5,084 bases of DNA from contig NZ_CAMVPU010000124.1 in NCBI RefSeq assembly GCF_947169445.1, forward strand, positions 1 through 5,084. The letters are read 5' to 3'. The position numbers were made by a program, and so were the translations under genes. The notes below the pieces were generated by a model. It was given only the letters and a program-made list of their open reading frames with translations. It made no database searches and was not told the origin of the DNA. Each line of letters begins with the position of its first letter. Positions within the stretch are counted from its first letter, which is position 1. This document shows, in pieces, positions 4,996 to 5,084 of this stretch. Source of the stretch: an uncultured Butyrivibrio sp. Lineage in GTDB: Bacteria; Bacillota; Clostridia; Lachnospirales; Lachnospiraceae.

Positions 4996-5084
4996 TCAAA
5001 GTTCCATAATTTCTAAATCGCCCGGAACAAAAAGCTTTCCATTATCCAAAGAAAGGGCATCTTTCTTTGATGCACTGCTGGTTC
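4996..5084 (-). CDS. C-terminal end of an unidentified protein
   Basis: A frame entering from the right edge reads 28 residues to a TGA at 4996-4998 and ends SLDNGKLFVPGDLEIMEL. The other two minus-strand frames contain stops, and the residues (alternating charged and hydrophobic, with a GKLFVPGDLEI strand-turn-strand look) seem protein-like rather than random. No family is recognised. It lies 111 bp upstream of the LytTR start on the same strand, with no convincing terminator after it, so some read-through into the LytTR operon is possible. Confidence 0.5.
   Translation of the reverse strand, partial: TSSASKKDALSLDNGKLFVPGDLEIMEL

Noticed and set aside
4990..5006. Hairpin TGGAA-7 nt-TTCCA overlapping the stop of the partial gene
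   Set aside because: The stem is 5 bp, it overlaps the coding end and no T run follows on the minus strand.

Overview
The window looks like chromosomal DNA of a low-GC Gram-positive bacterium, most likely a Clostridia/Lachnospiraceae-type Firmicute. The evidence is AT-rich intergenic DNA, strong GGAGG-type ribosome binding sites, TTG and CTG starts, and family content (LytTR plus a DUF3021-like protein, an MccF-like S66 peptidase, CPBP protease, YoaK/DUF1275). This placement is inference from content; no marker gene is present. Every supported gene lies on the minus strand, so transcription runs from high to low coordinates. Open frames on the plus strand look like antisense shadows.

Right end to left: 4996-5084 is the last 28 codons of an unidentified gene. 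Next comes a tightly packed operon: a LytTR DNA-binding regulator (TTG start, 4884-4432), a DUF3021-like four-helix membrane protein (4429-3914, 2 nt after the regulator) and a CPBP intramembrane protease (3927-3142, overlapping by 14 nt). After 130 bp comes an S66 peptidase of the MccF/LD-carboxypeptidase type (3011-1986), closed by a good rho-independent terminator at 1885-1914. The regulator is preceded by two candidate promoters and a LytTR-box-like repeat, suggesting autoregulation. The likely logic is a LytTR regulator held by its membrane partner, with a membrane protease and possibly a peptide-antibiotic or cell-wall-fragment hydrolase as output.

Left of the terminator, 1456-1875 is a relict. 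It has a ribosome binding site and about 17 codons that look like the start of a phage structural gene, followed in another frame by the middle of a calcineurin-like metallophosphoesterase (GDLVDD and GNHD present, N-terminal DxH and C-terminal His motifs absent), then a hydrophobic tail of different character. Its stop codon forms part of the consensus -10 box of the next gene, a YoaK/DUF1275 membrane protein (1400-744). After that come a small glyoxalase-like VOC protein (577-200) and the first 18 codons of a GNAT acetyltransferase with an apparent CTG start (56-1).

No gene-free stretch exceeds about 170 bp. No tRNA, rRNA, CRISPR array, complete insertion sequence or riboswitch was recognised. 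The points most worth a second look are the LytTR/DUF3021/CPBP/S66 gene set and the chimeric relict.
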